From Brassica napus (Eukaryota; Streptophyta; Magnoliopsida; Brassicales; Brassicaceae), in assembly GCF_020379485.1 (NCBI RefSeq), contig NC_063436.1:37949512-38013511 (forward strand): DNA of 64,000 nt, in the 5' to 3' direction. Numbering within the stretch: the stretch's first letter is position 1; each line of letters opens with the position of its first letter. Below the pieces are notes generated by a model, which saw only the letters and a program-made list of their open reading frames with translations, did no database searches and was not told the origin of the DNA. Below are positions 22,925 to 33,194 of this stretch, piece after piece. The position numbers and the translations under genes are program-made.

Positions 22925-23599
22925 CACCCAAGTGGTGACCAGATGTCCTACTCGGCGATCCCTACTTTTCCACCATTCGGCCGCGTCTTTTTCTAAGTAA
23001 TACACCGCCATTCTTTTCTTAGACTCTTCAGAACACGTCAGGGTCTCAAAGTTTTTCTCCATAGTTCGTAGCCACTGGTCAGCTTCAAATGGGTCTGTCC
23101 CTCCTTCAAAATGTGATGTCTTCATGTTCTTCATGGCAGTTATCAATGGTAACATCGGTGTAGCCACTGTAGGTTGTGGTGGTACGAGTGGCTGAGGTTG
23201 CACCTGAGGTTGTTGCAGTGAACTCGCTATCTCGTCATGAAGCATCTTCAGAGTATGCTCCATTCCTATTCCTTGTTGTGGTTGATCATGAACTTCTTGT
23301 TCAATCGGGTTGCTCCGTCTTATTGGTCTTGGTCCTTGGACACTTGACTCACTATCATCTGTTTCTGGTCTTTCCCTTACACTACGGTTCGGTGGAAAGT
23401 GTTCTTCTTGTGGCCTCGACTGGTCGTGCCCAAACAGATTGCCGTTTCCCACTATGTTATCTTCGCTGAACTCCTGGTTGGTGTGTGCTAGTGTTTGCAC
23501 TCTTACGTCGGATTCATATCCCAGCCCTCTTCTTCTTGAGATTCTTCCTGTACCCAGCATCCAATCCTGTCCCCCTTCACTCTTTCCCCTTCTTGCCAT
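22925..23599 (-). pseudogene. element C gag, N-terminal part
   Basis: Starts at ATG 23,599 ([10 protein letters not shown]), chosen because it lies 140 bp after the PBS and heads the conserved frame; the longer ORF extending to 23,842 runs into the LTR. A Pro/Gln-rich segment is followed by the capsid motif [18 protein letters not shown] and [15 protein letters not shown]. Interrupted at 22,919 by D2 and continued at 21,433. No stop seen in this part. Confidence 0.8.
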
Positions 23600-23739
23600 C
23601 TGCAATCCATAAACAGGGAATTTCCTATTTAGAATAGTAATTAGAGCGGAACTCTGCTGGTTTCCTAATACATCTTTTGCGACATATTTGACTCGATAAA
23701 ATACGAAAAATACGTGATTGACCGCATGATCTAAACCAT

Positions 23740-23751
23740 GCTCTAATACCA
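23740..23751 (-). other. element C primer-binding site (tRNA-Met type)
   Basis: TGGTATTAGAGC on minus, four bases from the 5' LTR; differs by one base from the initiator tRNA-Met complement TGGTATCAGAGC. 23,600-23,739 is leader without a gene. Confidence 0.8.
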
Positions 23752-23755
23752 CCTC

Positions 23756-25775
23756 TGTAACACCCCCGAACCGTTTTAGACATCGGTCAGTCAGTCGGGC
23801 AATAATCAAACAAGAACATGCCCGAACGACCTTCCTCTGCAAAGTCCGGAAGTGTCACAACGGGTTTAGAATAGACTTCCCAAGTCACAAAACATAATTC
23901 TGTAACCTAGAATATCCATTCAAAACTCGTTTCCTCTAATCTTTGGCCTGAGGCTTTGTAACCCGTACCGAATCATAGAGTTGTGTTAGGTTGGACTAAC
24001 CTAATATCAGATTCAACCCGACATGAATATAAAATATACTTTATTCCATATATAAAAAAAAACATGAAGTTCACAAGCCCGAAATATTATACATAGGGTC
24101 CATGGACGCAGTCGAAAGTAAAACATACATTCATATATCTTGAAAACGAGTCTTTAGCAAAAGATGTCCAATCTACACCAGCTCCTACAGTTCCGCGAGT
24201 GCTACTGTCTTTTCTACTGGTCACCTGCAAAAGGATGTGAGGAGTGAGTGAACTAGTTTCACTCAGTGAGCCAGGATTCCCTATCTAGCATATACAACTA
24301 CCCGTCATTCTAAACCCAACCCCAAACACAAGCAAGACGGATAGTTCATCAATCAATAAAGCATGACCGATTTAAGCAATAAACCATTAAACCATAATAA
24401 ATCAAAACACTCTTTATGAGTGTCACATCAATCGACCATATATATACACACTCCTAGGGCCCAACAGAATCATTCTTCCTCCACATAAGGGACACCGGCA
24501 ATCCCTTCACTATTACACCACACAGGCGTAGACGCTCGGGAATCGCCCGGTCACGGTCCTCAATCAGAATCGCCATGCCCCGGTCCTCTATCGGACTCGC
24601 CGGGGGCTGTCACATCCACGTGTGACACTCGGCCTTGGTGATCAAGCCAAGTTAAACCGAGCCCACCACTTTCCGGACCACGACCGGCTTAGTGGTACCA
24701 TTTGAGGAAGCAACGATCTGCAAACTACTACTACAACCACCACGAGGTTCTCACACAATAGTACCAACACGAGGTACACGCTATAACAACATATAATAAT
24801 CACAATAATCTGGGTGCTTAGACTAGTCTTGCTATCCACTTAGCCCAGACATCGTCTCAAGCCTCGGATCCACAAACTGACACCTAGACCGGTCCGGCAA
24901 TCCTAGCTCGGAAACCGTCTCCGATGTCAGGAACCTGCATTAAAAACTCGTTAACAAACAATTAACCGTGACTCACAGTGATTAACCGATGTGGCTTGAC
25001 TTTCTGATTCCGGAAGCTGACCAAACCCTTTTTATTCTTTCAAATCCTCGTCTTGATTTTGTACCGTTAATCCCGCAATCTTGTAACACGTCTTGCCTCT
25101 CTAAGCAGCTCCTTAAATTATTTAATTTTTTTTTTTTTATTTCTTTTCTTCTTTTCTTTCTTCTCTTTATTTCTTTTCTCTTCTTGCTCTCCTTTCTTCT
25201 CTCTTGATCACGTAAGTGGAGAAATGGAAGAGGTTGACCTTCCTTTTATAGTTAACCAAGATCTATGAGGTGGTGACAAGTATCACACTCTCTCCTTCCC
25301 ATCTTTGGCCACGTTTCCAAGACAATGACTCAGGTAAGTCATTTGCTTTCAAGTTGGCCACGTGATACTCATAAGCATGAGCAAGCATATTATTTATTTT
25401 CTTCCTTTCTTGTTTAGACACCTGATGATGACAAAGCAAGCCTGTATGATTCATTCTCCTTTCCTTCCCATCAAACACGTTGATTGCAACCAAGCCATAA
25501 GAAATATAAAATATTTCTTTATCTCCTCTTTTCTTCTCAGCTTGATTAATTAACCCAAACCTAGTAACCAAAACACCATTCTCATCGATCACTTTTCTCC
25601 TTTTAAAAGAAATAGCTTAATTATCCAATTAAGCTACTAACTTACTTTCAATGCATCGATCACTTCTTTTCTTTAGCTTTGTATTTTTCTTTCCAGAAAA
25701 ATTTATTTCTGAGAATTTATTACGTTGAATTATTTATTTAAAAATAATTCTTTCTCAGAAAGACGGAATATTACA
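23756..25775 (-). repeat. element C 5' LTR (2,020 bp)
   Basis: Pair of 15,121-17,141 with TG...CA ends. TATAAAAGG on minus at 25,242-25,250 is the likely element promoter. A CT-rich tract lies downstream of it on minus (about 25,130-25,200). Confidence 0.9.
25263..25592 (-). CDS. 109-residue U3 ORF, 5' LTR copy
   Basis: Second copy of the U3 ORF, ending 12 bp before the TATA box. About five amino-acid differences from the 3' LTR copy (for example Ile/Val, Lys/Arg, Trp/Arg) and no stop or frameshift. It would not be in RNA started at this LTR's own promoter. Confidence 0.35.
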   Translation of the reverse strand: MIDENGVLVTRFGLINQAEKKRGDKEIFYISYGLVAINVFDGKERRMNHTGLLCHHQVSKQERKKINNMLAHAYEYHVANLKANDLPESLSWKRGQRWEGESVILVTTS

Positions 25776-26466
25776 TGATCCGCTGGAACCGAGTGATTAG
25801 ATGATTGAGGAGATCCTTACTGATGATCCGCTGGAACTAGCCTTGATTAGAGCTGAAGCAGAACAGAATGTCCAGAACATCGACGCTGATGGGTACGCTA
25901 AGATGTTGGACTCCGCCAGAACCATGGAAAGATTAGTGGCATATCTTAGTCTGGGGGAGAACAATGCCTCAGACTCATCGAGCCCGCCTGTTCCACCAAG
26001 TCGGAACAATGACCCGTGGAGTGAATCCAAAGCTCCAAAAGTCGATCTCAAAACACTCCCCAAGGGACTCAGGTACGCATTTCTTGGACCGAATTCTACA
26101 TACCCAGTAATCGTGAATGCTGACATGAACAATGCTGAAACTGCTCTTCTCTTATGTGAACTTAGAAAATATCGAAAGACATTAGGATATTCTCTAGCTG
26201 ATATACCTGGCATTTCACCTGATATGTGCATGCATAGAATACACCTAGAAGATAAATCGATGACTTCTGTAGAACATCAGAGGAGGTTGAACCCAAATCT
26301 GAAAGATATTGTAAAGAAAGAGAAAATGAAACTTCTAGAAGCTGGTGTAATCTATGCGATCTCTGATAGTAAGTGGGTTAGTCATGTTCATGTAGTGCCT
26401 AAGAAAGGAGGGATCACTGTTATAACAAATGAAAAGAATGAATTAACCCTTACTAGAACAGTAACT
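25776..26466 (+). pseudogene. Athila B left unit, protease/RT fragment
   Basis: Resumes the sequence broken at 15,120, matching 29,217-29,905 of the main B element. It encodes the connector and the start of RT (VVPKKGGITV) and remains open to 26,475. At about 26,466 it joins the 3' non-coding tail of B, with GTAACT present at both parental sites, so RT, RNase H, integrase and the ATHILA ORF are deleted. Confidence 0.8.
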
Positions 26467-27238
26467 TCTCCATGACCAATGAATCGTGCAAGTGGAACAG
26501 AATGGTGCGAATCAGATCCACCAGTGGCCTCCTTAACATCACATGTTACCTCCTTCTACGTCACCTCAACATCTATTTTCATGCTATGTCATTCAAAAAA
26601 AAAAAAAAAAAAAAAAACTCTCTATCTTTCATTTTTAGCATTTGACGATGGAGAAGGAGATGAATTCAAGGGAACACAAGCCACTGGGAAAGTCAAGCAA
26701 AGAGTTTGTTACTAATTTTGAGAGCATATAGAAGGGGACGAGCAGAGCAGTCTGATGACTGTTCCCGAACAAAGAGCAGCCGTTCTAGAGAGAGCAAAAA
26801 CGAGTAGAGGCTGTGGACATCAATGGATCTGTCCTCTCTTGCAGTTTTGTGCGATATCCTGCATCCTCTAAAAAAAAATTGGTAGCCCCTAAACACTCTT
26901 AACTCCACCATTAAATAGCCTGTTCCATACCTAGACCGTCTACCCTGAGTAGCGCCTGTGACAAGAAGCTCACGATAATCCTAATTGAACAAATGGAGTT
27001 TGGTCTCGAAAGTGTTGCTTTTTCAGGTTAAGATGTAGAGCAAGGAGCCGATCTGTGAACAGCGATCAAGGGTTCCCAGTAAGTGTGTGTGGTCCTATCT
27101 ACTGCTTGTATGGTTCAGAGATTTGTGGTAAGAGTATGGTTGCTGAGAATAAGCGAGTTCCCACACTTTCAAACCTTTCTCCCTGTTCTTGGTACTTGCC
27201 ATGTTCGAGGACAAACAAGGATCTAAGTCTGGGGGAAT
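26467..27238 (+). mobile_element. Athila B left unit, 3' tail with PPT
   Basis: Non-coding tail nearly identical to 35,324-36,087, with a 23-base A-run near 26,588 (12 A in the other copy). Ends with PPT AAGTCTGGGGGAAT (27,225-27,238) before the LTR. Short ORFs here are not genes. Confidence 0.8.
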
Positions 27239-28380
27239 TGATATATGGTGTTTTTCACATCATTGTATAGGTGTTTTCGTATTGATTCGAGTCCTTAATC
27301 CGTGTCAGTCTAGTCCTTTTTGATCTTTTACAGGTCTGGAGTTGGTAGAAGAATGAAGAGAGGGTGCATGAAGAGAAGCTGTCCTTTTGGAGCATTCCTG
27401 CGGAAAACACTCAAGGAGAACAGTCCCGAGACTGTTCTCAAGCGGAACAAGCAGACGGAGTGATCCTGAGGTTGTTCCCGACAAATAAGGAAGCTCCTAT
27501 TTCGGGAATTAAAGCCCTGTTGCCCTAATATCTTTTCTACCTATTGGCACCTCCATATAAAGACGCCATCTATCCTATTTTTATCTCGGACGCTAATTTT
27601 TACAAGAGAACTATTAGCTTTTGCGATCTGCAACTTGTAAGGGAGAAGAATCCATTCTCTCATAGAGAAGACCCTCTGAACCCTTTGTTTGCTACTCTTA
27701 TTATTATGCAGTTCCATTCAGGATCTATGTCTTTTCCTGCTTGCATCATGATCGAGTAGTGATCTAGCTCGCCTAGGGTTGTTAGGGTGTTGAATTATGA
27801 GCTAAACATAGATAAGCTATTCTTAATTGTTCTTCGTTCATACTGTTCTTAAAGCTTCCATTAATCTGATCACTTGATGTTAGATCCTAAGTTAATCGCC
27901 TAGCTAACCGCTTAGTAGATAACTTGACATGTATTGAATGAGCTTAGTATCCCTAATCAGCGAAAGTAGATATTAGGGTAGTAACTGAACTGATCGGACC
28001 TGATCTCTAAGGCTTGCAGTCGTTCTCATCTCAACGACAGTTAGATGGTGGGATCGACCAGCAAAGGGATCACCACCACGACAGTGGGGCGTTCCAGCTG
28101 AGTGATCCGAGTTCTAGAAAGCACTACATCGCGCTTGAATAATTGTTTGGCTCTCGCTCAATACCCAATGAACTACCCTAGGCTAGCCTCTTGTTAAATT
28201 GAATCAATCTCTAGTTTACTTGTTTTCCGCATCACCAATTGAATTGAAAATCATTTTCTTCTTAGCTTATTATTGAAACTTATAAGAGTAAAGTGTAGAC
28301 TGGTCCTCTGGATTGAATCTAAAGTACTATAATCACAACTGTTAACTTGGCAGTAGCAAGGATTCATATTTAGTGTATCA
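27239..28380 (+). repeat. Athila B LTR, left (1,142 bp)
   Basis: TGATATATGG...TGTATCA, bounded left by a PPT and right by a PBS, so it serves as the 3' LTR of the deleted left unit and the 5' LTR of the main unit. TATAAAG at 27,556-27,562 is the likely promoter. I count about 17 differences from 36,088-37,229 by eye. Confidence 0.9.
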
Positions 28381-28385
28381 AGTTT

Positions 28386-28403
28386 TGGCGCCGTTGCCGA
28401 GGA
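28386..28403 (+). other. Athila B primer-binding site (tRNA-Asp)
   Basis: TGGCGCCGTTGCCGAGGA, five bases after the LTR; complements the 3' end of tRNA-Asp including CCA, with one mismatch at 28,400 (A for G). Confidence 0.9.
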
Positions 28404-28460
28404 TCGAACCCGGGTCACCCGCGTGACAGGCGGGAATACTTACCACTATACTACAACGAC
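28389..28460 (-). tRNA. full-length tRNA-Asp(GTC) copy fused to the PBS
   Basis: Read on minus from 28,460 to 28,389, 72 bases form a complete tRNA-Asp: acceptor GTCGTTG / CAACGGC, D arm with GTGGTAAGT, anticodon loop CTGTCAC (GTC), T loop TTCGATC, discriminator G; CCA is supplied by PBS bases 28,386-28,388. One change (T62 for C, a G-U pair in the T stem) leaves the cloverleaf intact. Next to 28,460 on plus is gag C-terminal coding sequence, not a normal tRNA flank. It is most likely a reverse-transcribed primer tRNA. Whether pol III transcribes it is unknown; no T-run terminator follows closely. Confidence 0.85.
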
Positions 28461-28712
28461 TACAGAGCAGCCTACTGTGGTTGTTCGACCAGCTGCAGAA
28501 CCTGCCCCCCCCCCTGTGACTATGTGCCTAGGGTTCTGTACCCTGTTCCGGCTAAGGCCACGCGCAAAGACAAGGAGGAGATGAAATGTAGGAAGATGCT
28601 GGAAGACTTAACAGTCAGACTACCCCTCATGAGTGCAATCCAGATGATGCCATCTATGAGTAGCTTTGTGTAGGGACTGATCTCTGGAAAGGTAACCGAT
28701 GACAGTGAGTTC
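28461..28712 (+). pseudogene. Athila B gag C-terminal remnant
   Basis: Encodes the Pro-rich end of gag and the region leading into protease (KDKEEMKCRKMLEDL, RLPLMSAIQMMPSM). It has a run of ten C at 28,505-28,514 that breaks the frame and an in-frame TAG at 28,671-28,673. The 5' leader and the capsid part of gag are missing; the sequence begins directly at the tRNA copy. Confidence 0.7.
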
Positions 28713-30983
28713 ATGGTGGTCTCAAAAGAGTGCAGCGCTGTGCTCCAGAACAAAAGGATCAAGAAACTGGGTGATCCTGGAAAATTTGTCCTATCCATCC
28801 AGATTGGGAGAACAGTCTTCTCGTGTTCACTAGTCGATCTGGGATCAAGCATCAACCTCATGCCATACTCTGTGGCTAAGCGCCTTGGATACACGGATTT
28901 CAAAACTACCAGGATGTCCCTAGTGTTTGCTGATCGATCAGTGAAATCTCCAGTCGGAATTATAGAGGATAGCCAAGTTCTGGTTGGGAACACACTTGTC
29001 CCTGCCGATTTCGTTGTTCTGGAACTCGAGGAAGAGTCAAAGGATCCCTTGATCCTGGGCAGACCATTCCTATGTACTGTCGGAGCTATCATAGATGTGC
29101 GACAAGGAAAAATCGACCTCCACCTAGGAGACATTGTGATGAGGTTCGAGATGAATCATATGCTCAAGAAACCCATGCTGGATGGACAAACCTTCACTGT
29201 CCAAGAGGAGGGTGATCTGCTGGAACCGAGTGATCAGATGATTGAGGAGATCCTTACTGATGATCCGCTGGAACTAGCCATGATTAGAGCTGAAGCAGAA
29301 CAGAATGTCCAGAACATCGACGCTGATGGGTACGCTAAGATGTTGGACTCCGCCAGAACCATGGAAATATTAGTGGCATATCTTAGTCTGGGGGAGAACA
29401 ATGCCTCAGACTCATCGAGCCCGCCTGTTCCACCAAGTCGGAACAATGACCCGTGGAGTGAATCCAAAGCTCCAAAAGTCGAGCTCAAAACACTCCCCAA
29501 GGGGCTCAGGTACGCATTTCTTGGACCGAATTCTACATACCCAGTAATCGTGAATGCTGACCTGAACAATGCTGAAACTGCTCTTCTCTTATGTGAACTT
29601 AGAAAATATCGAAAGACATTAGGATATTCTCTAGCTGATATACCTGGCATTTCACCTGATCTGTGCATGCATAGAATACACCTAGAAGATAAATCGATGA
29701 CTTCTGTAGAACATCAGAGGAGGTTGAACCCAAATCTGAAAGATGTTGTAAAGAAAGAGATAATGAAACTTCTAGAAGCTGGTGTAATCTATGCGATCTC
29801 TGATAGTAAGTGGGTTAGTCCTGTTCATGTAGTGCCTAAGAAAAGAGGGATCACTGTTATAACAAATAAAAAGAATTAATTAATCCCTACTAGAACAGTA
29901 ACTGGTCATCGCATGTGCATTGATTTCCGTAAATTGAATGCTGCGACTCGCAAGGATCACTTCCCACTTCCCTTCATTGATCAAATGCTTGAAAGATTGG
30001 CTAACCATCCTTACTATTGCTTTTTAGATGGTTATTCAGGTTTCTTTCAGATTCCCATCCACCCAGACGATCAGGAGAAGACGACGTTCACATGTCCTTT
30101 CGGAACATACGCCTACAGGAGGATGCCTTTCGGGCTATGCAATGCTCCAGCGACCTTTCAACGCTGCATGATGTCGATTTTCACTGATCTAATCGAAGAC
30201 ATAATGGAGGTTTTCATAGACGATTTCAGCGTCTATGGAAGCTCCTTTAATGTCTGTTTGTCAAACTTGTGCAGGGTTCTGAAGCGATGCGAGGAGAAGC
30301 ATCTCATGCTGAACTGGGAGAAATGTCATTTCATGGTCAGAGATGGGATTGTTCTAGGACATAAGATTTCAGAAAAAGGCATCAAAGTGGACAAGGCAAA
30401 GATCGAAATCATGATGAGTCTGCAGCCACCAACTTCAGTAAGGGGAATAAAAAGCTTTTTGGGACATGCTGGTTTTTACAGGAGATTCATCCAGGACTTC
30501 TCGAAAATCGCAAGACCACTCACTAGACTGCTCTGCAAGGAAACAAGGTTCAATTTCGACAGCGAGTGCTTAGCTTCATTTCACACGATCAAGGGAGCTC
30601 TAGTCAGTGCACCGGTTGTCCAACCTCCAGACTGGGACCTCCCTTTTGAGATCATGACAGACGCGAGTGACTTTGCAGTAGGAGCAGTGCTTGGGCAGCG
30701 GAAGGATAAGAACTTCCATGTGATCCACTACGCGAGCAAGACACTGGATGAAGCTCAATGTAGGTATGCTACCACAGAGAAGGAACTCCTTGCCATCGTC
30801 TATGCTTTTGAGAAGTTCCGATCATATCTCGTTGGGTCTAAGGTGATAGTCCACACGGATCATGCAGCCCTTAAGTACTTGCTCACGAAGAAGGATGCTA
30901 AACCGCGGCTCCTGAGATGGATTCTCCTCCTACAGGAATTCGATCTGGAAATAAGAGACAAGAAGGGGGTAGAAATGGAGTAG
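28713..30983 (+). pseudogene. Athila B protease-RT-RNase H
   Basis: One frame from 28,713 to 30,983, broken by TAA at 29,877-29,879. Protease: LVDLGSSINLMP active site (about residue 43, DLGS instead of DTGA, usual in this lineage) and [52 protein letters not shown] and catalytic FIDDFSVYG. RNase [47 protein letters not shown] one-base loss near 30,970 shifts the frame into integrase. The role is cDNA synthesis in virus-like particles. Confidence 0.9.
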
Positions 30984-32445
30984 CAGACCACCTTTCCAGA
31001 ATGAAAATAAACGACGATACTGTGATTGACGAAGAACAACCAGTGGAACACGTCAGCGCGATTGGTCTTTGCTTCGCGGAACAGCCAATGCGCATAGAAA
31101 CAGCTTGTTCCTTGCAACCAGAGCAGTTTGTGGCAACAATCCAGAAGCAATACCCTGATCTACCGTGGTTTGCTGAGATTGCAAATTTCGTAGCTGCTGA
31201 AAAGGAGCCTCTGAAATTCACTGGGAACGAGAAGAGGAAATTCTTAAGAGAGGCAAGGCATTATTTTTGGGATGAGCCTTACCTATACCGACATTGCAAG
31301 GATGGGATCTTCAGATGATGCGTTTCGGAGGCTGAAATTCCAGGGATCCTACATCACTGCCACGGAACTTCTTACGCTGGACACTTCGCCACATTCAAAA
31401 CAGTCTCAAAAATTCTCCAAGCAGGATTCTGGTGGCCAACAATGTTCAGAGATGCTCACACCTTCATATCCAGATGCAATGCGTGCCAGCGAATGGGCAG
31501 TATCAGCAAAAGGAATGAGATGCCTCAGAACTACATATTGGAAGTTGAGGTGTTCGAATGCTGGGGAATAGATTTTATGGGACCTTTCCCGCCTTCTCAC
31601 AAGAACGAGTACATCCTGGTTGCAGTCGACTATGTCTCCAAGTGGGTAGAAGCGATTGCTAGTCCAACCAACGCGTAACCAAGATGTTCACCTCCATCAT
31701 CTTTCCAAGATTTGGAGTACCTAGAGTGGTTAACAGCGATGGTGGAACTCAATTCATCAACAGAGTGTTCCAAGGATTACTGAGCAAGAACGGCGTGAAA
31801 CACAAGGTTGCAACCGCCTATCATCCCCAAACGAGTGGCCAAGTGGAAATTTCCAACAGAGAGATCAAGAACATTCTGCAGAAAACAGTCAACACCACGC
31901 GTAAGGACTGGTCCCTCAAACTTGACGATGCTCTCTGGGCCTACAGAACAGCTTATAAGACCCCATTAGGGACCAATCCCTATCATCTGGTCTATGGCAA
32001 GGCATGTCACCTACCTGTGGAGCTAGAGTATAAAGCAGCTTGGGCTGTTAAGCTGCTTAACTTCGACATCAAACCCGCCAAAGAGAGGCGAACCATTCAG
32101 ATCCATGAGTTGGAGGAGATTAGGCATCTGGCCTATGAGAGCTCCAAAATCTACAAAGAAAAAACCAAGGCATTCCATGACAAACGGATCATCAGCAGAA
32201 GCTTTGCTCCGAATGATCAGGTCTTACTCTTCAACTCAAGGATTAAGTTGTTCCCTGGAAAGCTTAAGTCTAGATGGTCAGGGCCTTTCACCATCAAGGA
32301 GGTTCGTCATTATGGAGCTGTTGTGTTGCTGGACACACGAGGAGGAGAATTTGTTGTTAATGGTCAGCGCCTCAAGCCTTATCTTGCTGATACAACAATC
32401 TCTGAAGGTGTAGAGATACCCTTAAGCGATCCCCTTCAAGCCTAA
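30984..32445 (+). pseudogene. Athila B integrase
   Basis: Continues in a second frame: VADHLSRMK linker, HHCC zinc finger ([12 protein letters not shown] ... CNACQR, 31,350-31,490), catalytic core with [16 protein letters not shown] and [10 protein letters not shown] (D, D, E), then the C-terminal [12 protein letters not shown] module. Breaks: TGA at 31,316-31,318 (consistent with CGA to TGA) and a small deletion with frameshift near 31,676. It ends at TAA 32,443. No chromodomain, as expected for Athila. Confidence 0.9.
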
Positions 32446-32488
32446 TCGGCTCACTAAAGTCAAGCTAGTGACTGAAAAGAAGCGCTTG

Positions 32489-32504
32489 GTGGGAGGCAAC
32501 CCAC
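32489..32504 (+). other. conserved hairpin after integrase, loop AGGCAA
   Basis: GTGGG-AGGCAA-CCCAC, preceded by AGCGCTTG. Located 44 bp after the integrase stop. Stem, loop and flank match the hairpin in family A (2,259-2,276). Confidence 0.55.
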
Positions 32505-32660
32505 TGGTGAGTGTAAATATTTCTTTTATCTTTTTAATAAATAAAAAACTAACTTGAAGGAAGAAAATCAAGAAAATTGAGATCTTCTCAGGAGAACACT
32601 CCAGCGCTTGTTCCACTGATTGTTCTCAGGTAAGTGCTCGAACAAACAAAAAAAAGAGAC

Positions 32661-33194
32661 AAGGGGGGAAGTGGCCTATTTAAGGCCCACTTACTTCACT
32701 CCCCCATTATCTCTCACGCCACAAAACACTCCTAAGAACCCTAAATCAAAAATTTCATTTCCTATTCTTCTTCATCGATTTTTCTCTAATCTCTTGGATC
32801 CTCTAGAGATCGGTTGGGTTTTGCAGGAATCATCAATCAAATCAAGGTAACCACTCAGATACTCTTCCCCTTCGCGCATCCAAACCGCGAATTGGAAGTG
32901 TCCCCTCAGATTCTCTCAACCCTTTTGCTTAAAGATTTGATCTTAGATTGTAGCTCTCGATTTCACACTTGCTACTAGGGTCAAAATTCTGCTTGTTTAT
33001 AAGGGATAGGAACATATTCATTGATTGAGTTTCTTGAGTAGTTGCGGTTGTGTTAGGGCAAAATGTTAACCCTAAGAACTTGAGGGTTGTTCGGAAATTG
33101 ATGGACTTGGGAAAAATTTAGAGATTGGAATGTCCCATCGTTTCTAGAACAACCATTGAGCAGTGCTAATTTGGGCATTGATTTCGTTTTGCAG
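32661..33194 (+). promoter_or_regulatory. possible internal promoter and 5'UTR intron
   Basis: A purine block (AAGGGGGGAAGTGG, 32,661-32,674) is followed by TATTTAAG at 32,677-32,684, a CT-rich leader-like stretch, a splice-donor-like CAAG/GTAACC at 32,847 and an acceptor-like TTTTGCAG ending at 33,194, immediately before the ATG of the ATHILA ORF. This would make a separate or spliced transcript for that ORF. All of it is inferred from motifs. Confidence 0.4.

Larger units (their letters stand above)
15121..25775 (-). mobile_element. Element C: Tekay-type Ty3/gypsy chromovirus
   Basis: A complete LTR retrotransposon of 10,655 bp on the minus strand with a perfect 5-bp target duplication TGATC (15,116-15,120 and 25,776-25,780). 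The order on minus is 5' LTR, tRNA-Met-type PBS, gag, protease, RT, RNase H, integrase, chromodomain-like tail, PPT, 3' LTR. It interrupts the left Athila B unit. It contains a nested solo LTR (D2) inside gag. Lineage is judged from the two CCHC knuckles, protease motif and C-terminal tail; Tekay is the best fit, Reina or CRM less likely. Confidence 0.85.

Noticed and set aside
26473..28380. A 1.9-kb LTR for element B (matching 35,330-37,229)
   Set aside because: The repeat contains a polypurine tract followed by TGATATATGG at 27,239 and 36,088; the true LTR is 1,142 bp and the rest is duplicated internal tail.
28505..28514. Ten-C run as a G-quadruplex or regulatory site
   Set aside because: Single homopolymer in a decayed gag region; simple slippage explains it and it breaks the frame.
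30860..31221. Minus-strand ORFs over the B RNase H/integrase region
   Set aside because: Shadows of the plus-strand pol reading frame.
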